The position numbers and the translations under genes were made by a program. Below are positions 43,529 through 52,196 of a stretch of DNA of 64,000 bases, piece after piece; the first letter of the stretch is position 1, and each line of letters opens with the position of its first letter. Source of the stretch: an uncultured Cohaesibacter sp. (GTDB lineage: Bacteria > Pseudomonadota > Alphaproteobacteria > Rhizobiales > Cohaesibacteraceae); the NCBI RefSeq assembly GCF_963677725.1, contig NZ_OY782507.1:3383001-3447000 (forward strand), in the 5' to 3' direction. Below the pieces are notes generated by a model, which saw nothing but the letters and a program-made list of their open reading frames with translations, was not told the origin of the DNA and did no database searches.

Positions 43529-45121
43529 TCAAGGCTGAACATAAAGCGGATATAGATCGATTTCGCCGGTCATGCGGATCGGGCTGTCCATGAAGCCCTT
43601 TACCCAATTGCGATGAGCAAAGGTGCGATTACGCATCATGCCAAAAATCTCAGGTTGCAAATCGACAATTTTCTGCTGGATTTCAACATAGATTGGTGCA
43701 CGTTTGTCCCACAGGGTTTCGGCGCGCGCTTTCTCAATCAGATCGATCAAGCTTTGATCGGTGAGATAATGAGAGCCATAGTATTTACCGAACGAGGATG
43801 GGTGATATTGAATAGCAACCGCATCCGGATCCGTGGAGACCGGTGTGGCAAACACAGCCATGATATCAGGGGAGGTTTTCTGTTCTGCTGCTCGCCCAAC
43901 CATGTTTGGCCAGGTTAGCGGTACCATTTTAATCTTAATGTTCAGAGGCTTAAACGCCTCAGTCAGCAATAGTCCCATTTGACGTTCGACTTCGAACCCT
44001 TGAACATAGACATATTCAAGCTCGAAACCGCCGTCCGGATAGGCCGATTTGGCAAGATATTCCTTGGCTTTGGCAAGGTCTTTGGTTGGCATGTCCGCGA
44101 TGTCGACGTGGCCTTTGATCGCGTCGGTGAACGGGCTGGTTTGTAACTTTGCCTGACCATTTAAGATTTTGATGAAGCCATCATAATCAAAGGAATAAGC
44201 AAGAGCCTTACGCAGGTTCAAATCGGAAAGGTATTTGCTTGTCGTATTGAATTTGAGACCAAAAGCCGTCAGGGCAGGCACTTTGGAAATTTCAACATCC
44301 TTGTTCTTGGCGACCTGTTCCAGCTCTTCCGGCGTCAGTTCCGTTGCGATATCGATTTCGCCCTTAAGCAAACCGGCACGCTGGCCAGCGCTTTCACGAA
44401 CCAGTTTATAGATGATGCCGCCCATTTTGTCGGAATCATCGTAGAAACCCTTCCAATAATCGGTTACGCGATCCAGACGGTAGGCTTTGCCTTGTTCGAA
44501 TTTACCAAGCTTGTAGGGGCCGGAGCCTGCTTCATTCTCGTTCAGCCATGCCTGACCCGCGTCTCCGTCAACAATGTGGGCTTCAACCTGCTTGGGATTG
44601 ACAATATACCACCAAGGCAAGAAGGACAGGAAAGCCGCATAAGGGCGCTTGAGTTTGAATTTGACAGTATAGTCATCAACTGCGGTGATGTCGGCAGGCG
44701 CAACAAAATCCGAGAGCATCCATGCGGGACCCTTGTTCAGTTCAAGGGTGCGTTTGAAGGAATAGACTACATCGGAGGCGGTCAGCGGATCGCCATTGTG
44801 GAATTTGGCGTTGTCTGCCAGATTGAAGGTCCATTCAAGGCCGTCGTCGGAAACCGACCAGCTTTTGGCCAGCCATGGTTTAACCTCTGGTGGATTGCCT
44901 TCATATTTGACAAGGCCATCATAAACAGCCTGTTCGATCATGCGGGATGAATAGTCATATTTCTGAGCTGGATCGAGAGTGGAAACCGGCTGGCGGCCTG
45001 CAACGACGAGATAAAATTTTCCGTCTTGTTTCTCGACGGCATTGGCTGTGCCGGTCAGCGCGGTCGCGCTGAGCAGGGCGACACTCAAGCCCAGACCGAA
45101 TTTTTTAAGGAAAGATTGCAT
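43529..45121 (-). CDS. Family 5 extracellular solute-binding protein (peptide/nickel/opine ABC type)
   Basis: 530 residues with a signal peptide (cleavage near ANA-VEKQD). The family-5 marks are LDPAQKYDYSSRMIEQAVYD, WTFNLADNAKFHNGDPLTAS and DVVYSFKRTLE, and the standard three-domain length. First gene of the Dpp-type operon. It probably binds a small peptide or a cyclic amide such as a hydantoin, given the divergent enzymes. Ligand not readable. Confidence 0.92.
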   Translation of the reverse strand: MQSFLKKFGLGLSVALLSATALTGTANAVEKQDGKFYLVVAGRQPVSTLDPAQKYDYSSRMIEQAVYDGLVKYEGNPPEVKPWLAKSWSVSDDGLEWTFNLADNAKFHNGDPLTASDVVYSFKRTLELNKGPAWMLSDFVAPADITAVDDYTVKFKLKRPYAAFLSFLPWWYIVNPKQVEAHIVDGDAGQAWLNENEAGSGPYKLGKFEQGKAYRLDRVTDYWKGFYDDSDKMGGIIYKLVRESAGQRAGLLKGEIDIATELTPEELEQVAKNKDVEISKVPALTAFGLKFNTTSKYLSDLNLRKALAYSFDYDGFIKILNGQAKLQTSPFTDAIKGHVDIADMPTKDLAKAKEYLAKSAYPDGGFELEYVYVQGFEVERQMGLLLTEAFKPLNIKIKMVPLTWPNMVGRAAEQKTSPDIMAVFATPVSTDPDAVAIQYHPSSFGKYYGSHYLTDQSLIDLIEKARAETLWDKRAPIYVEIQQKIVDLQPEIFGMMRNRTFAHRNWVKGFMDSPIRMTGEIDLYPLYVQP

Positions 45122-45479
45122 GTTGGAACCCCTTAGGTTGGTTCTGCACTTTTTTGTATTGAAGCGCTTAATTCCTTCAGGGTGGCATCCGACTGTTCAT
45201 TTGGAAATTAATATTTGCTGATGCGCTATATTGATTGAAATTATGGCACTGAGAAAATGTGTCTATAAATTATGCAGGCCTGAGTGCGCAGTGAGCAATT
45301 GGGGATTTCTGGATGCAAAAGACCGACAAATCAGCCGCTTTTGGTCATAAGCGAGCGTTATTTCCTCCATATTTATTTTCAATTTGCGATCCGACGGTGC
45401 CACGCGCACCCTAGTGCAAACTATCCATGGGATACAGGCGACCTCGGTCGTGGATCACATAGAATAACAGGAATTGAAC
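45122..45479. other. Divergent promoter region between Dpp-type importer and DUF917 operon
   Basis: 358 bp, AT-rich near 45150-45270, suitable for two divergent promoters. I see no long palindrome. A short GGTGC/GCACC inverted repeat lies near 45400 but may be chance. No coding remnant seen. Confidence 0.5.
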
Positions 45480-46601
45480 ATGGCCGTATTGGCGCAAAGC
45501 TCACCAAGTCAAACCCATCGGGTTTTGTCTTCAGACGATATCGAGGCCTTGGCAAAGGGCGCGTGGATCCTGGGCACCGGTGGTGGCGGCGACCCCTACC
45601 AAAAACTCCTCAACATGCGCCAGCTCTACCAAGCAGGACATGAGGTCACCTTGATGGATCCAATGGCTTTGGCCGATGATGCCCTTGTTGCTGTTCTTTC
45701 CAACATGGGCGCCCCTCTTGTTGGGCAAGAGCGTTTGGCCGATCCCGAATTTGCTGTCAAGCCTCTGCGTATGATGGAAGAGTATCTTGGACGCAAGTTT
45801 GATGCGGTCATGGCGCTGGAAATCGGCGGCGGCAACGGGATGCATCCGATGCTTGTTGCCTCTCTGACCGGATATCCGGTGGTCGATGCCGACACCATGG
45901 GGCGCGCCTATCCGGAAGCCCAGATGACATCTGTCGCTGTGGCCAATTTGCGCTGCTACCCCCTTACCATGTCTGACATTCGGGACAATGAAGTGATTAT
46001 TCCACGTGCTGCGAGTTGGCGCTGGATGGAACGGATCAGCCGCAAGGCTTGCACGGAAATTGGCTCTGTTGCTTCCACCTGCAAGGCGCCACGCACTGGC
46101 GCTGAAGTCAAAAAACATGGCGTACTCTATTCCGTTTCTCATGCTATCCGCTTGGGAGAAACCATCCTGAAGGCAAAGGCTGACCATGCCGATCCAATCA
46201 AGGCGGTTCTTGATGCCGGGCGCGGTAAGAAGATCTTTACTGGCAAAGTCGTTGATGTGGAACGTCGCACGACCGAGGGGTTTTTGCGCGGCAAGGCCAA
46301 ACTAGAAGGGTTGGGCGATAATAAAGAGTCCGATCTGCTGATCCACTTCCAGAACGAATTCTCCGTCGCTTACATGAATGGCGAGCCTGTTGTGATGACG
46401 CCGGATCTGATCTGTGTGCTCGACACCGTGAGTGGCGAAGGGATCGGTACTGATGTGCTCCGCTTCGGCCAGCGCGTCTCCGTCATAGCACTGCCTGCAC
46501 CTTCGGTCTTCCTGTCTGAGCAGGGACTGGAAAATGTCGGACCGCGTGCGTTCGGTTTCGACCTTGATTTTAAATCTGTGTTCGAGGAATCTGCGACATG
46601 A
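45480..46601 (+). CDS. DUF917 family protein (S-methyl thiohydantoin desulfurase-type domain)
   Basis: 373 residues. The N-terminal LGTGGGGDPYQKL motif (about 27-39) and EIGGGNGMHPML (about 116-127), then VDADTMGRAYPEAQM, are the hallmark of this family. The family includes a thiohydantoin desulfurase in ergothioneine breakdown; most members lack a known reaction. It usually sits next to a hydantoinase/oxoprolinase protein, as here, where the stop overlaps the next start (ATGA). Start ATG 45480. Cytoplasmic. Confidence 0.87.
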   Translation: MAVLAQSSPSQTHRVLSSDDIEALAKGAWILGTGGGGDPYQKLLNMRQLYQAGHEVTLMDPMALADDALVAVLSNMGAPLVGQERLADPEFAVKPLRMMEEYLGRKFDAVMALEIGGGNGMHPMLVASLTGYPVVDADTMGRAYPEAQMTSVAVANLRCYPLTMSDIRDNEVIIPRAASWRWMERISRKACTEIGSVASTCKAPRTGAEVKKHGVLYSVSHAIRLGETILKAKADHADPIKAVLDAGRGKKIFTGKVVDVERRTTEGFLRGKAKLEGLGDNKESDLLIHFQNEFSVAYMNGEPVVMTPDLICVLDTVSGEGIGTDVLRFGQRVSVIALPAPSVFLSEQGLENVGPRAFGFDLDFKSVFEESAT

Positions 46602-48139
46602 AACGAATTGGTATTGATGTCGGCGGAACCAACACCGACGCAGTCCTCATTGATGGCCTTGAGGTCATCGCGAGCGTCAAGACATACACCACTGAAGATG
46701 TGACCAGCGGCGTCAAGAACGCTCTGCGCGAAGTGGTCGCAAAAGCAGGCGATGCTGCCAAGGGTGTCTCCGCCGTCATGATCGGCACCACGCACTATAC
46801 CAACGCCGTTGTTCAGCGTCGCAGCTTGAACCGCGCTGCAGCCATCAGGGTGTCTTTGCCCGCCAGCAAAAGCCTGAAACCCTACTGCGATTGGCCAAAG
46901 GATCTGAGTGAAAAGGTCAATGGCGGTGTGTATCTGGTACATGGAGGCCATGAATATGATGGCCGTCCGTTGGTGCCTATGAATGAATTGGAAATTGCTG
47001 AGGCTGCACGGGCCATCCGCAAAGATGGGGTCAATTCCGTTGCCATCTCCGCAACTTTTTCGCCTCTGACAGCAGACTGCGAAGAACGCGCGGCTGAGAT
47101 TGTCAAAAACGAGCACCCCGACATCCATGTCACACTCTCCTCCACATTGGGCCGCATCGGGCTTCTGGAACGTGAGAATGTGGCACTGATGAATGCGTCC
47201 CTGTTGGAGCTGTCCAACAAGACCACCCAATCTTTCATTGATGCGGTCGCCGAGAGTGGCCTTGAGGCGCAACTGTTCCTTACGCAAAATGATGGTACGG
47301 TGGCTCTTGCCGATCTGGCGAGGGACTTCCCTGTCTATTCCTTTGCCTCTGGCCCAACAAACTCCATGCGCGGCGCGGCACTGATTGCTGGCATCGACAA
47401 TGCAATGGTCTGCGATGTGGGCGGCACCACAGCCGATATCGGTTGCCTGATCAACGGATTCCCGCGCGAAGCCAACAATGTGGTCGAAGTGGGTGGCGTG
47501 CGCACCTTGTTCCGAATTCCAGATCTGCTCTCTATTGCCATTGGTGGCGGCACGATCATCGAACCCGATCCATTGAAAGTCGGTCCGGTCAGTGTTGGCT
47601 ATCGCCTTGGTCAGGAAGCCATGGTCTTTGGTGGTAACACCATTACCTGCACTGACATTGCGGTCGCCGCTGGCCTTGTTGAGATCGGCGATAAATCCCG
47701 CGTTGCCCATCTTGACAAAAATATGGTGAATGCAGCACTTGAAACCATTCATCGCGACATTGCCGAAGCTGTAGACCGCATGAAATCGGATGCCAAGGAA
47801 GTGCCTCTTCTGGCTGTGGGTGGTGGTGCTATGCTTATTCCGGACAAGATTGCGGGCATCAGCGAGGTGATGAATGTCGAACATCAGTCCGTTGCCAATG
47901 CCGTCGGAGCTGCAATCGCCCAGATTTCCGGCGAAACCGACCGGATTTACCGTGATATGAGCCGTGATGATGCAATCGAGGCTGCGCGCTCTGAGGCGAT
48001 CGAAAATGCCGTTCGATCCGGTGCAGATCGCGACAGCATCAAGGTGCTGGATGTGGAAGATCTGCCGCTGAGCTACCTGCCAGGCAATGCCCTGCGTGCC
48101 CGTGTGCGCGTTGTTGGCGACGTTGCGGAGCGCGCATGA
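46598..48139 (+). CDS. Hydantoinase/oxoprolinase family protein (HyuA-like)
   Basis: 513 residues. N-terminal hydantoinase/oxoprolinase domain with the ATP-type loop GIDVGGTNTDAVLID (4-18) and the second domain with DVGGTTADIGCLINGFPRE and LLSIAIGGGTII (about 270-330), characteristic of the actin-like ATPase fold used by 5-oxoprolinase and ATP-dependent hydantoinases. Much shorter than full 5-oxoprolinase and without the HyuB partner. Overlaps DUF917 and AroM genes by 4 bp each. Likely opens a cyclic amide or works jointly with the DUF917 protein. Confidence 0.88.
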   Translation: MKRIGIDVGGTNTDAVLIDGLEVIASVKTYTTEDVTSGVKNALREVVAKAGDAAKGVSAVMIGTTHYTNAVVQRRSLNRAAAIRVSLPASKSLKPYCDWPKDLSEKVNGGVYLVHGGHEYDGRPLVPMNELEIAEAARAIRKDGVNSVAISATFSPLTADCEERAAEIVKNEHPDIHVTLSSTLGRIGLLERENVALMNASLLELSNKTTQSFIDAVAESGLEAQLFLTQNDGTVALADLARDFPVYSFASGPTNSMRGAALIAGIDNAMVCDVGGTTADIGCLINGFPREANNVVEVGGVRTLFRIPDLLSIAIGGGTIIEPDPLKVGPVSVGYRLGQEAMVFGGNTITCTDIAVAAGLVEIGDKSRVAHLDKNMVNAALETIHRDIAEAVDRMKSDAKEVPLLAVGGGAMLIPDKIAGISEVMNVEHQSVANAVGAAIAQISGETDRIYRDMSRDDAIEAARSEAIENAVRSGADRDSIKVLDVEDLPLSYLPGNALRARVRVVGDVAERA

Positions 48140-48822
48140 TGGCAAGCAAGGGTAAAGTCAATCTGCTGGTCATCGGACAGTCCCCGCGCCCCGCTCTGGA
48201 GGCGGAATTCCGCTCCCGACTGGGCACTGAAACGGAGATCATCTCCATAGGCGCACTTGATGGAATGAGCCGCGAGGAAATCGCGGCCAATCCTCCGCTT
48301 TCAGGGGCCGATACGCTGTTCACGACCTTGCCAGATGGCAGTTCAACACTGCTTTCCAAAAAGTTGGTAACGGAGCGTCTGGTAAAGTATGTCGAAACGG
48401 CGGAGTTCGACAGCAAATCCGTTACCATTCTTTGCTGCACCGGTAAATTTCCTGCTTTGGAAAGAGCTGGCGTCCTGCTGGCGTCCGATATTGTCGCTGG
48501 AGCCATCAGTGCTGTCGTTGGCCAAAACACCAAACTTGGCCTGTTCGTCCCCAACGAAGCGCAGGTTGAAAATGCCCGCAAGCGATGGGCAGACAATAGT
48601 GTTGAGGCATTCGTGATCGCGTTAGCGCCAGATTCATCTGACGATATCGTAGACATCGCTGCATCGCGAATGGCTAAAGCCCAACCAGATATCGTTCTTT
48701 ATGATTGCATCAGCTATCCATCTTCCCTGCGTGCGCGCGCTGAGAGCAAACATGGAGCGAAAGGGATCTTGGCGTCATCACTTGTGGCTCGGATTGCAGG
48801 TGAATTGCTAGGCACCCTTTGA
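48136..48822 (+). CDS. aroM: AroM-like protein of the Asp/Glu/hydantoin racemase superfamily
   Basis: 228 residues. VIGQSPRPALEAEFRSRLG at the front is the AroM signature. Two cysteines in racemase-like positions are TILCCTGKFPAL and YDCISYPSSLRA, each after a beta-strand. AroM itself has no settled function; the superfamily includes hydantoin racemase, which fits the two upstream genes. Starts in the stop of hyuA (ATG at 48136 or 48139). Last gene of the operon. Confidence 0.82.
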   Translation: MMASKGKVNLLVIGQSPRPALEAEFRSRLGTETEIISIGALDGMSREEIAANPPLSGADTLFTTLPDGSSTLLSKKLVTERLVKYVETAEFDSKSVTILCCTGKFPALERAGVLLASDIVAGAISAVVGQNTKLGLFVPNEAQVENARKRWADNSVEAFVIALAPDSSDDIVDIAASRMAKAQPDIVLYDCISYPSSLRARAESKHGAKGILASSLVARIAGELLGTL

Positions 48823-48831
48823 GTCAATGCG

Positions 48832-48912
48832 ACCGACAGCACTTTCTCACGCTCCGACTTCATCTATGATCCCGACGGGAACCTATATACCTGTCCAGGA
48901 GGCAACTCCGTC
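48832..48912 (+). pseudogene. Scrap of an IS5/IS1182-type transposase
   Basis: One frame reads TDSTFSRSDFIYDPDGNLYT then CPGGNS. This looks like the F-x-x-D/E-F-x-Y-D-x-x-x-D-x-Y-x-CPAG region of IS1182-like transposases. Only about 27 codons remain; no ends or repeats found. Evidence of a past insertion 10 bp after aroM. Confidence 0.45.
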
Positions 48913-48967
48913 ATCTCGACCTTGAGATCGAAATGCTGGCGGTTAAAGATCAAACCGTCAGGTGGAA

Positions 48968-49756
48968 CTAGTCCATTGCTTTGCTAACACTGTAGCCTTG
49001 AGGGTCGAGAATGCCGATTGTCTTGTAGTGATGCATGGTATCGAACAGGCAGAATTCGATAGGGCCAAGCTCCACGGGACCGATGTCACTCAACAGCTCT
49101 TCAAACAGGGCTTCGGATTCTTTCATCACGCTATCTGCCTGCTGCGTGGTCAGCCAGCGGATGGGATAGGCCATGCTGACGTGGAAGCCGTAGCTTTCGA
49201 TATCACCACGCCTGATGCCCGTTACATCTTCCAGTAAAGCGCGTGTTTGACGCAGTTTTCGTTCTTCAACCGGGTTCAACCCCTCCATCTCAATGGTAGC
49301 CGGCAAGACGAGTCCTGTTGGGTTGACCTTGAACCCCGCTTCCCCCTTTTTTTGTTCCAAAGTGTCGATGAAATGGCGCGTGGTTGTTGCAAGGTCTGAG
49401 CCTGACGGCAATCCTTCGGGCCAGCCATCCTGCCCGAGCGGATCGCCACAGACACCGCAGAAGATGGTCATGTGAAAGCTTGCCTTTGGCAAGAACGAAA
49501 ACCAGTCCGCATATCGAGATGCACGAAGGCGGTCCTGCATGATGCAAAGTGCTTCGAAGAAGGGCGAGTCTTGATTGATGTGGCAAATGAAGGTGTTGCC
49601 AGGGAAGGGCAGCACAGCGCCGTCCGGCGTAAATTTCCCGCCCTTGTCCGGGGCCGTAATTGCAGGTGGGTGGGCGCCACCGATGTCTTTTCCTGTAAGA
49701 AGGGAAAGAATTTCGCCACGCTTTGGTTCGGGCATAGACCAGCTGTTGCTTTGCAT
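48968..49756 (-). CDS. DUF1868 family 2H-phosphoesterase-like protein
   Basis: 262 residues, soluble. Two HxT/S motifs, each after a beta-strand, are the hallmark of the 2H fold: FHMTIF with His95 and Thr97, and FHVSMAY with His192 and Ser194. The family (LigT-like cyclic phosphodiesterases) hydrolyses cyclic phosphate or related esters. The spacing, about 97 residues, is normal. It is downstream of the ABC operon on the same strand, separated by about 460 bp containing a hairpin, so co-transcription is possible but not certain. Substrate unknown. Confidence 0.8.
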   Translation of the reverse strand: MQSNSWSMPEPKRGEILSLLTGKDIGGAHPPAITAPDKGGKFTPDGAVLPFPGNTFICHINQDSPFFEALCIMQDRLRASRYADWFSFLPKASFHMTIFCGVCGDPLGQDGWPEGLPSGSDLATTTRHFIDTLEQKKGEAGFKVNPTGLVLPATIEMEGLNPVEERKLRQTRALLEDVTGIRRGDIESYGFHVSMAYPIRWLTTQQADSVMKESEALFEELLSDIGPVELGPIEFCLFDTMHHYKTIGILDPQGYSVSKAMD

Positions 49757-49904
49757 CGGATAACTCCAGTATGTCGGGATCGATCAGCCTCCATCCCTTG
49801 GGAAAAGATAGTCGGCCGTCATTTGTTCTTGTTTGTGGCTTTCCGGTTGATCTCGTCAGATCATACCGGTTCCCTTTTTGTTGTTCGCTCTGCTGTGTTC
49901 CGCC

Positions 49905-50135
49905 TCATCCTGCGTGATGCGGGACGAGTTTGATGTGATGCTCGAACAGCGGCAGATAGAGGCTGGCACCCACATGAATGGCCAAGGGGCTATGGGTGGA
50001 GGCAGGCAATTGCGTGTGCTGAACGCTCCACAGCCGCTTGAGCCCGATCCGTGTGAAGCGCACCGAGACCACCAGCAGCATGGCGCCGCTGGTGAGCTGT
50101 CTCAGGAAGATCAGAATGGTCACATCCAAGCTCAA
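49905..50135 (-). CDS. Possible small protein between DUF1868 and binding-protein genes
   Basis: A 76-residue open frame starting at a TTG, with one hydrophobic stretch (LTSGAMLLVVSV) and a basic segment. I do not recognise it. It has no good ribosome site, so it may be chance or a remnant. Confidence 0.25.
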   Translation of the reverse strand: MSLDVTILIFLRQLTSGAMLLVVSVRFTRIGLKRLWSVQHTQLPASTHSPLAIHVGASLYLPLFEHHIKLVPHHAG

Positions 50136-50182
50136 CAGAGTTCATGATGACCTCAATACAGGGGCAAGAAGACGGGGAAGAC

Positions 50183-50210
50183 GGTTCCGGCAGACGGGTC
50201 GGCCGGAACC
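50183..50210 (-). terminator. Stem-loop after YnjB-like binding-protein gene
   Basis: Perfect 9-bp stem GGTTCCGGC/GCCGGAACC (50183-50191 with 50202-50210), 10-base loop, starting 8 bp beyond the stop. Followed on the minus strand by pyrimidine-rich sequence, not a true T-run. Likely a partial terminator separating the importer from the DUF1868 gene. Confidence 0.65.
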
Positions 50211-50217
50211 AGTGCTG

Positions 50218-51321
50218 TTATCGTTCCTGAACGACATTTTCGATGAAATAGGCTTCAACCTCGCCGCGGAATGGCTGGGCACCCCATGGCATGCGATACT
50301 GACGCTGTTGGTTGGGAACCAGCGCATAGCTGTCATCCGCTGCGGTGTTCATCGGTGCGCTGCCAAAATCGCGGTTGAGCATCGACTGGGTTTTGGCAGA
50401 CGTCAGCCAATTGACGAATACGGCAGCAGCTGCCGGGTGCGGCGCGTTCTTTGGAATGGCAATCGCGTTGCCACCACCATTCATGCCCATTTCGGGAATG
50501 TAGAATTTGATTTTCTTACGCACTTCGCCGCGCTTCTGAAGACCGGCGAGGTGATCCTCCCAGGCTGGAGCCATCCACAATTCGCCATCCGAGACTCGGG
50601 TGATCGAATCCGCGTTCGATACCGTGATCACATAGTCCTCGGCGTATTCGTTGAAGAAATCGATGCCCGGCTGCAATTGGGCAAGATGCTCGGCGCTGCC
50701 CGATCCGTCGGTGAAGTCGGTGCCAGACACGACCCGGAGGATGTTCTGGTAGAAGGAGGGGCCGGAGCCGCCATTCTGGTAATTGAAGCCGAACTTGCCG
50801 GGATGTTCCTGCCAGAAGGTGGCGAAGTCCTCTGCTGATTGCGGCAGCGCTTCCTCCGAGACCTTGGCGGGATCATAGGCAATACCGGTCTGGTTGCCCC
50901 AGAAGGCCAGCGCATAGCCGTCGCTGTCATGTCCGGACAGAGATGAGACGCGTCCCTTATCTGCAGGTAGCATATCAAGTTTATAGAACAGATTGGCTGG
51001 GGTGACGGTTTGCAGCAGATCCCAATCCCAGGCAAAAGCATCGATATCGCCTATGTCCCGCTCCCGCTCTGCCATGAGCTTTTCGGTGTTGCCGTCAAGT
51101 GTCGTGACAGGGATCGTCACCTTGATGCCATAGGTGTCTTCGAAGGCTTTGACCTCGCGCCGGAAGTCGTCCTGGAAGTACCAGACATACCAGGTCAGCT
51201 CTCCCTCTTTCTTTGCCTGTGCGACGATTTCGTCCCACGACATGGAACCAAGATCGGCGGCTGGCGATAGCTGGACCGATGCAAGCAGCATGGTGGCTGA
51301 CATGAATAGTTTCTTGAGCAT
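50218..51321 (-). CDS. ABC transporter substrate-binding protein (YnjB/polyamine-type)
   Basis: 367 residues with a signal peptide (cleavage near LSPA-ADLGS). WDEIVAQAKKEGELTWYVWY then the hinge elements, and MAPAWEDHLAGLQKRGEV, resemble family-1/YnjB-type binding proteins. It comes after the ATPase and the two permeases, so it is the last importer gene. Periplasmic; ligand unknown. Confidence 0.9.
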   Translation of the reverse strand: MLKKLFMSATMLLASVQLSPAADLGSMSWDEIVAQAKKEGELTWYVWYFQDDFRREVKAFEDTYGIKVTIPVTTLDGNTEKLMAERERDIGDIDAFAWDWDLLQTVTPANLFYKLDMLPADKGRVSSLSGHDSDGYALAFWGNQTGIAYDPAKVSEEALPQSAEDFATFWQEHPGKFGFNYQNGGSGPSFYQNILRVVSGTDFTDGSGSAEHLAQLQPGIDFFNEYAEDYVITVSNADSITRVSDGELWMAPAWEDHLAGLQKRGEVRKKIKFYIPEMGMNGGGNAIAIPKNAPHPAAAAVFVNWLTSAKTQSMLNRDFGSAPMNTAADDSYALVPNQQRQYRMPWGAQPFRGEVEAYFIENVVQER

Positions 51322-51368
51322 GGATCTCCTCCTCTTTCAAATAGTGCTCGTTATGATGCTGCCTGCGG

Positions 51369-52196
51369 CTATCCCTTGCCGGAAGACAGGGTCGGATTGG
51401 CGGATTTTAGAAGCCGTTCCAGAATGAGCATCAGGAGCACGTTTGGAACGACGAGAATGAGTGACAGAACGGCTGCGTTGGGGCGGATAAAATCCTGCCC
51501 GAGCGCGGAGTAGAGCAATGTGGGAATGGTAACGACATCCGGAGAGCCGACGATGAAGGCGATGGCGAATTCCTCGATGGACTGGATGAAGACAATCAGC
51601 AATGTTGCGAAAATGCCCGGCCGCAAGGGCGGCAGATAGGCCACCTTGAAGCGCGCCCAATGGCTGGCGCCCAGATCGCGTGCGGCGTCGACATGATCCT
51701 GCCGCACCTGCTCGAAACAGACTGTCAGGATACGGATCGCGTAGGGCAGGAAAATGATGGAATGGGCAAAGACGATGGCCCCCATGCGCCAACTGGCAAG
51801 GCCGATCTGGAAGAGCAGCGCCGAGAAGAACACCGAGGTGATGAAGGGAGGCACCACAAGCGGCAAAAGACACAGCGTCTTGGCCACCTCGCGCCCGGGA
51901 AATTCGATCCGCCCAAGCGCATAGGAGGTGGGAAGCGCGAGAAGAAAGGCCACAATCGCCGTCGATGGAGCAAGGGTGTAGGAGGTGATCAGCGCCGACT
52001 TGAGCGAGGAATTCTGCCACATGTCCACCCAGCGATGAAACGACATGGCGGGCGGTAACAAGGTGCCTGCGGTCCATGGTTCGGATGGATCGACCAGAGA
52101 CCAGAGGATCGCCATGGCGAAGGGGATGACCAGCCAGATGATGGATACGGTGACCACCAGTCCCATGAGGATACGGTTGATGCGGGACTGGCTCAT
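51369..52196 (-). CDS. ABC transporter permease (PotC/YnjC type)
   Basis: 275 residues, six hydrophobic segments. The EAA loop is QVRQDHVDAARDLGASHWAR with FKVAYLPPLRPG, the ATPase contact of these permeases. Start overlaps the previous permease stop by 4 bp (ATGA), and 47 bp separate it from the binding-protein gene. Confidence 0.92.
   Translation of the reverse strand: MSQSRINRILMGLVVTVSIIWLVIPFAMAILWSLVDPSEPWTAGTLLPPAMSFHRWVDMWQNSSLKSALITSYTLAPSTAIVAFLLALPTSYALGRIEFPGREVAKTLCLLPLVVPPFITSVFFSALLFQIGLASWRMGAIVFAHSIIFLPYAIRILTVCFEQVRQDHVDAARDLGASHWARFKVAYLPPLRPGIFATLLIVFIQSIEEFAIAFIVGSPDVVTIPTLLYSALGQDFIRPNAAVLSLILVVPNVLLMLILERLLKSANPTLSSGKG

Noticed and set aside
46370..48145. 591-codon minus-strand frame opposite hyuA
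   Set aside because: Long only because of codon bias on the other strand; HyuA on the plus strand has full family motifs and ATGA overlaps with its neighbours.
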